A stretch of 17,112 bases of DNA from URNF01 sp045594105 (GTDB lineage Bacteria > Bacillota > Clostridia > Oscillospirales > Acutalibacteraceae): contig JAZNXY010000122.1 in NCBI GenBank assembly GCA_045594105.1, positions 1 through 17,112 of the forward strand, written 5' to 3'. This document shows, piece after piece, positions 14,862 through 17,112 of this stretch; positions within the stretch are counted from its first letter, which is position 1; each line of letters begins with the position of its first letter. Below the pieces are notes generated by a model that was not told the DNA's origin, searched no databases, and was given only the letters and a program-made list of their open reading frames with translations. A program made the position numbers and the translations under genes.

Positions 14862-15010
14862 CGTTTTTTCATATACCAAAGCAGCCCGTGAGAGTATCAC
14901 AGGAAAGCTGTCGGGGATGTGAAACTGCATACCGCCCTATGTGTTTTAGAAATGCTACTTCGGGGAACGTCGGGTGTACTCATTATTCCACATCCTTTCA
15001 TTTTTAACCT
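14830..15010 (-). promoter_or_regulatory. Long structured 5' leader of mgtE-trkH-trkA, candidate riboswitch
   Basis: From the predicted start near 15011, about 180 bases of RNA precede mgtE. It holds a 10-bp closing stem, with one G-U pair, between 14986-14995 and 14915-14924, enclosing about 60 bases. A second hairpin has CCTGTGA pairing with TCACGGG (14897-14903 with 14885-14891, loop of 5) and an extended CAG/CTG base. A terminal terminator-type hairpin lies at 14837-14861. The conserved core of the M-box (Mg2+), the usual regulator of Firmicute mgtE, was not found, nor that of ydaO (c-di-AMP). Likely an ion- or metabolite-responsive element of a type I do not recognise. Confidence 0.55.
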
Positions 15011-15017
15011 ACATCTA

Positions 15018-15046
15018 ATCGTATCACATCTTACAAAAAATTGCAA
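15018..15046 (-). promoter_or_regulatory. Promoter for mgtE-trkH-trkA
   Basis: On the minus strand, TTGCAA (15046-15041), 17 bases, TACGAT (15023-15018): 4/6 and 4/6 to consensus. It begins right at the stop of the upstream CDF gene (15049), for which no separate terminator is seen, so read-through from CDF is also possible. Confidence 0.45.
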
Positions 15047-15048
15047 GG

Positions 15049-16212
15049 TTATACAAAACTTTGTTCAGGGGTAATCACCGCATAGTAGTGAGGATCGTTT
15101 TCGTGTATACGTGCCGCAATCTCTTTGGCAATCGCATCCTGCTGTGTACGCATATCAAACGGCACCACCAAGTCGAAAATGAGATTGGTATGTGTTTCAC
15201 CGTGTACGACACGGAAATCGTGCAAGGTCAACCGTGGATCTACGTCCGTCACAATCTTTTGTGCCATTTCTTTCAGCTCGGCAGTGGTTTCATCGGCAAT
15301 GTCCACGGGGTCCATATGAATACACGCCATCACACCGTATTTTTCATTCAGCTGCCGCTCGATGAGATCGATAGTATCGTGGCTTTTCATAACGTCTGCA
15401 TCGTGCGGCACCTCTGCGTGTAAGGACACGATCACACGACCGGGACCGTAGTTGTGTACAATCAGATCGTGAATACCGCACACGTCTTCACAAGCCAACA
15501 CGGTAGCCGTGATACCTTCCACCAGTTCACGAGGCGGTGCTTGCCCTAAAAGCGGAGATACCGTTTCCCGCATCACCGAAAAACCGGACCACAGAACAAA
15601 TGCCGCAACCAGCACACCTACGTAGCCGTCAATGGTAATGTGAAACATCCAACTGATGGCCGACGATACCAACACCAATGCCGTGCACAACACATCATTA
15701 CGACTGTCGGTAAATGCCGCAAGCAGTGCTTCCGAATCGATGGTGGTGCCGATTTTACGGAAGAACAAGGCCATCCATACTTTCACCGCCATTGCCACTG
15801 CAAGAATAATAATGGTCACAATGCTAAACTGCGGCAAGGTCGGGTGTAAGATTTTTTCAACAGACGATGCCGCCAACTCGTACCCTGCAATCATAATTAA
15901 CGCCGCCACACCCAGTGCCGACAGATATTCCATACGGCCGTGCCCGAAGGGATGCTCTTCGTCAGGAGGAGACTCGGATAATTTAAAGCCGAATAAGGTG
16001 ACAATGGAGGAGCCGGCATCCGACAGGTTGTTAAATGCATCCGCAATAATGGCAACGCTTGCGGTGACTACGCCAAGCAACACCTTTGCAGCAAACAAGA
16101 TAATGTTACAGCCAATCCCCGTGCCTGCCGCCAATTTGCCGTATGCAAAGCGGGTTGTGTCGTCCTTGCCCTCAGGATTTCGGACAAACAATTTTATCAG
16201 CAATTTTGTCAT
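15049..16212 (-). CDS. Cation diffusion facilitator exporter, probable Mn2+ type
   Basis: A CDF-family membrane antiporter that expels divalent metal in exchange for protons. The 387 residues hold about six membrane helices (N-terminal 220 or so), then a long cytoplasmic tail with two ferredoxin-like segments (VHNYGPGRVIVSLHAEVP and DFRVVHGETHTNLIFDLVVP). The metal site helices read NNLSD (TM2) and DSRND (TM5). This gives an Asn-Asp / Asp-Asp quartet, the pattern linked to Mn2+ exporters such as MntE, whereas Zn2+ exporters have Asp-Asp / His-Asp. HPFGHGRMEY is the conserved loop. I chose ATG 16212, with GGAG 7 bases upstream; an open extension to 16242 runs into the terminator of the upstream gene. 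Substrate assignment is inference. Confidence 0.93.
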   Translation of the reverse strand: MTKLLIKLFVRNPEGKDDTTRFAYGKLAAGTGIGCNIILFAAKVLLGVVTASVAIIADAFNNLSDAGSSIVTLFGFKLSESPPDEEHPFGHGRMEYLSALGVAALIMIAGYELAASSVEKILHPTLPQFSIVTIIILAVAMAVKVWMALFFRKIGTTIDSEALLAAFTDSRNDVLCTALVLVSSAISWMFHITIDGYVGVLVAAFVLWSGFSVMRETVSPLLGQAPPRELVEGITATVLACEDVCGIHDLIVHNYGPGRVIVSLHAEVPHDADVMKSHDTIDLIERQLNEKYGVMACIHMDPVDIADETTAELKEMAQKIVTDVDPRLTLHDFRVVHGETHTNLIFDLVVPFDMRTQQDAIAKEIAARIHENDPHYYAVITPEQSFV

Positions 16213-16222
16213 ACAAACACTC

Positions 16223-16253
16223 CAAAAAACAGCCCCTTGCAAAATGCAAGGGG
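16223..16253 (-). terminator. Intrinsic terminator after the NUDIX gene
   Basis: A perfect 9-bp stem (16233-16241 with 16245-16253, loop of 3), followed on the minus strand by CTGTTTTTT. It lies 16 bases past the NUDIX stop and overlaps the upstream leader of the CDF gene, so CDF may be expressed by partial read-through. Confidence 0.75.
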
Positions 16254-16268
16254 GTCGAATATTGCGTA

Positions 16269-16769
16269 TTATGCTTTGCGTATCGCAGACATCACCGTAT
16301 CAAAATACACACGCCCATAGTTGTGAAAATCACCTTTCACAATCATCACACGCAGCTCCTGTTCGGTGACCCAACGCACCTCTGCCACCTCTTCGGTTTG
16401 TAAGGTCAGTGCAGTTTCATCAATGTCACGTTTGAGCAGCCATACGTCGGTAAACGCATTGCGGCGGCGCAAATGTGCAATTTTTTGCAATTCTCCCGGC
16501 TTGGTGCCGATGCTGAGCTCTTCCTCCAGCTCACGACGTGCCGCAGTTTCGCTGTCCTCGCCTGACACGGCAGAGCCGCCGGTCGCTGCCCAGACACCGG
16601 GCATCATCCGACGGGTAGGCGCGCGTCGTTGTAAGAGAATACGTCCTTTGCTGTCTACAACCCAGATGTGCACCACCAAATGATACTGCCCGGCACGCAT
16701 ACTGCGGCCGCGTATCATGGTTTTGCCGGTGAGATTGCCGTTTTCATCCAGCAAATCCCATCGTTCCAT
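16269..16769 (-). CDS. NUDIX hydrolase
   Basis: A 166-residue Mg2+-dependent pyrophosphohydrolase-type protein. The NUDIX box runs GGSAVSGEDSETAARRELEE then ELSI. It keeps the metal-binding REL-EE core; the near-terminal Gly of the consensus is Ser. The layout (MERWDLLDENGNLTGKTM, HLVVHIWVVDSKGRILLQRR, MMPGVWAATGG) matches the NUDIX subgroup that resembles isopentenyl-diphosphate isomerase, though most members of this kind hydrolyse nucleotide-type pyrophosphates and the substrate cannot be read here. I chose ATG 16769, with GGAAGGGG about 7 bases upstream. The frame stays open to 16949, but that stretch crosses the promoter and two hairpins and does not look like protein. It has its own promoter, a structured 107-base leader and a terminator. 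Confidence 0.93.
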   Translation of the reverse strand: MERWDLLDENGNLTGKTMIRGRSMRAGQYHLVVHIWVVDSKGRILLQRRAPTRRMMPGVWAATGGSAVSGEDSETAARRELEEELSIGTKPGELQKIAHLRRRNAFTDVWLLKRDIDETALTLQTEEVAEVRWVTEQELRVMIVKGDFHNYGRVYFDTVMSAIRKA

Positions 16770-16877
16770 ATAAAAACCCCTTCCAAAGGGTGCCCACTCC
16801 TGCGTCACGTGACGGGTAAACCATGGGCACGAAATGGCGTCAAAAACACGAAGAATACCCTTCTGACGCCTGTAAAC
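16770..16877 (-). promoter_or_regulatory. Structured 5' leader of the NUDIX gene, candidate regulatory RNA
   Basis: The roughly 107-base leader folds into ordered hairpins. The first pairs GGCGTCA (16870-16864) with TGACGCC (16842-16836), with an inner GAAG/CTTC. The second pairs TGGGCAC with GTGCCCA (16796-16790 with 16830-16824) and encloses the perfect palindrome CGTCACGTGACG (16803-16814). A third, short hairpin (16776-16791) has the Shine-Dalgarno in its 3' arm and is followed by TTTTTAT. It does not fit the ykkC-type consensus of known NUDIX-linked riboswitches. Function is inferred only from structure and position. Confidence 0.5.
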
Positions 16878-16883
16878 ATTAGT

Positions 16884-16912
16884 AGTATACTGCGTATCGA
16901 CCAAAAAGTCCA
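16884..16912 (-). promoter_or_regulatory. Sigma-A-type promoter for the NUDIX gene
   Basis: On the minus strand, TGGACT (16912-16907), 17 bases, TATACT (16889-16884): 4/6 and 5/6 to consensus. Start near 16877, just ahead of the first leader hairpin. It also shows that the in-frame extension of the NUDIX frame to 16949 is not coding. Confidence 0.6.
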
Positions 16913-16982
16913 GTAATTTTGCATATTTTTGCATATTTTCGGATAACAACGAGGAAAGGGGTACTTTTTTGTGAAAAATATA

Positions 16983-17011
16983 TTGACAGAGTAGAAAATA
17001 TATGCTAAATT
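16983..17011 (+). promoter_or_regulatory. Promoter for tRNA-Ala
   Basis: Perfect TTGACA (16983-16988), 17 bases, TAAATT (17006-17011) with an extended -10 TGC directly before it. The upstream region is AT-rich. Start near 17018, about 19 bases before the tRNA, typical of stable-RNA promoters. Confidence 0.7.
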
Positions 17012-17036
17012 ATATGTCGTTGTAAAACATATATAT

Positions 17037-17112
<76 letters not shown>

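Noticed and set aside
14926..14945. AGGGCGGTATGCAG resembling the T-box AGGGTGGNACCGCG motif
   Set aside because: The match is partial, no specifier stem was found, and the downstream gene is not an amino-acid or tRNA synthetase gene.
14862..15010. M-box (ykoK) or ydaO riboswitch before mgtE
   Set aside because: Expected from gene content, but the conserved core sequences of these classes could not be found by eye. Left as an unclassified leader.
16770..16877. ykkC-2c type nucleotide riboswitch before the NUDIX gene
   Set aside because: The conserved ykkC elements (CCGAGAG-type and ACACGG-type) are missing.
16770..16949. Sixty-residue N-terminal extension of the NUDIX frame
   Set aside because: It spans the -10/-35 elements and two perfect hairpins, and the downstream ATG has a good ribosome binding site.

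Overview
The window looks like chromosome of a low-to-mid GC, probably endospore-forming Firmicute. It carries a SpoIID-type protein, Gram-positive style AGGAGG ribosome binding sites, TTG/GTG starts and consensus sigma-A promoters. The gene families (YbiT-like ABC-F, 67-residue Xre regulator, 450-residue citrate synthase, GH3 glucosidase) suggest an anaerobic gut Clostridia/Oscillospirales member. That placement is inference. No CRISPR array, transposase, prophage or rRNA was seen.

Layout. 1-2.3 kb: a GH3 beta-glucosidase on the minus strand, broken by a one-base deletion. 2.4-4.5 kb: a Met-rich helical protein, GAPDH, and two very small plus-strand genes (51 and 66 codons, GTG and TTG starts) tucked between them. 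4.5-6.8 kb: citrate synthase followed by an 8-TM protein in one transcript. 6.9-8.9 kb (plus strand): two peptidoglycan-acting exported proteins, SpoIID and an S11 D,D-carboxypeptidase. 9.0-10.6 kb: a two-NBD ABC-F ATPase. 10.67-11.42 kb: an AT-rich cassette, a small Xre repressor divergent from a frameshifted SLOG-family gene, bounded on both sides by the same terminator sequence. 11.45-16.8 kb (minus strand): a cation-homeostasis block of NUDIX hydrolase, CDF exporter (Mn-type metal site), then mgtE-trkH-trkA as a tight operon. 17.04-17.11 kb: tRNA-Ala(GGC).

How the genes fit together. The mgtE-trkH-trkA unit couples Mg2+ entry to a K+ uptake channel and its RCK regulator, and the neighbouring CDF protein would export Mn2+ or a similar divalent ion. 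Both mgtE and the NUDIX gene have long, foldable leaders. Each ends in a hairpin that contains the Shine-Dalgarno and runs straight into a U-tract at the start codon, a layout expected for metabolite- or ion-responsive leaders. I could not match either leader to M-box, ydaO or ykkC consensus.

Most noteworthy points: the two structured leaders; the ABC-F protein whose second composite ATP site has lost every catalytic element; the Xre/SLOG cassette with overlapping divergent promoters, a direct-repeat operator candidate and flanking identical terminators; and two independent C4-to-C3 frameshifts, which may be sequencing artefacts. No wholly new multi-gene system is convincingly visible.
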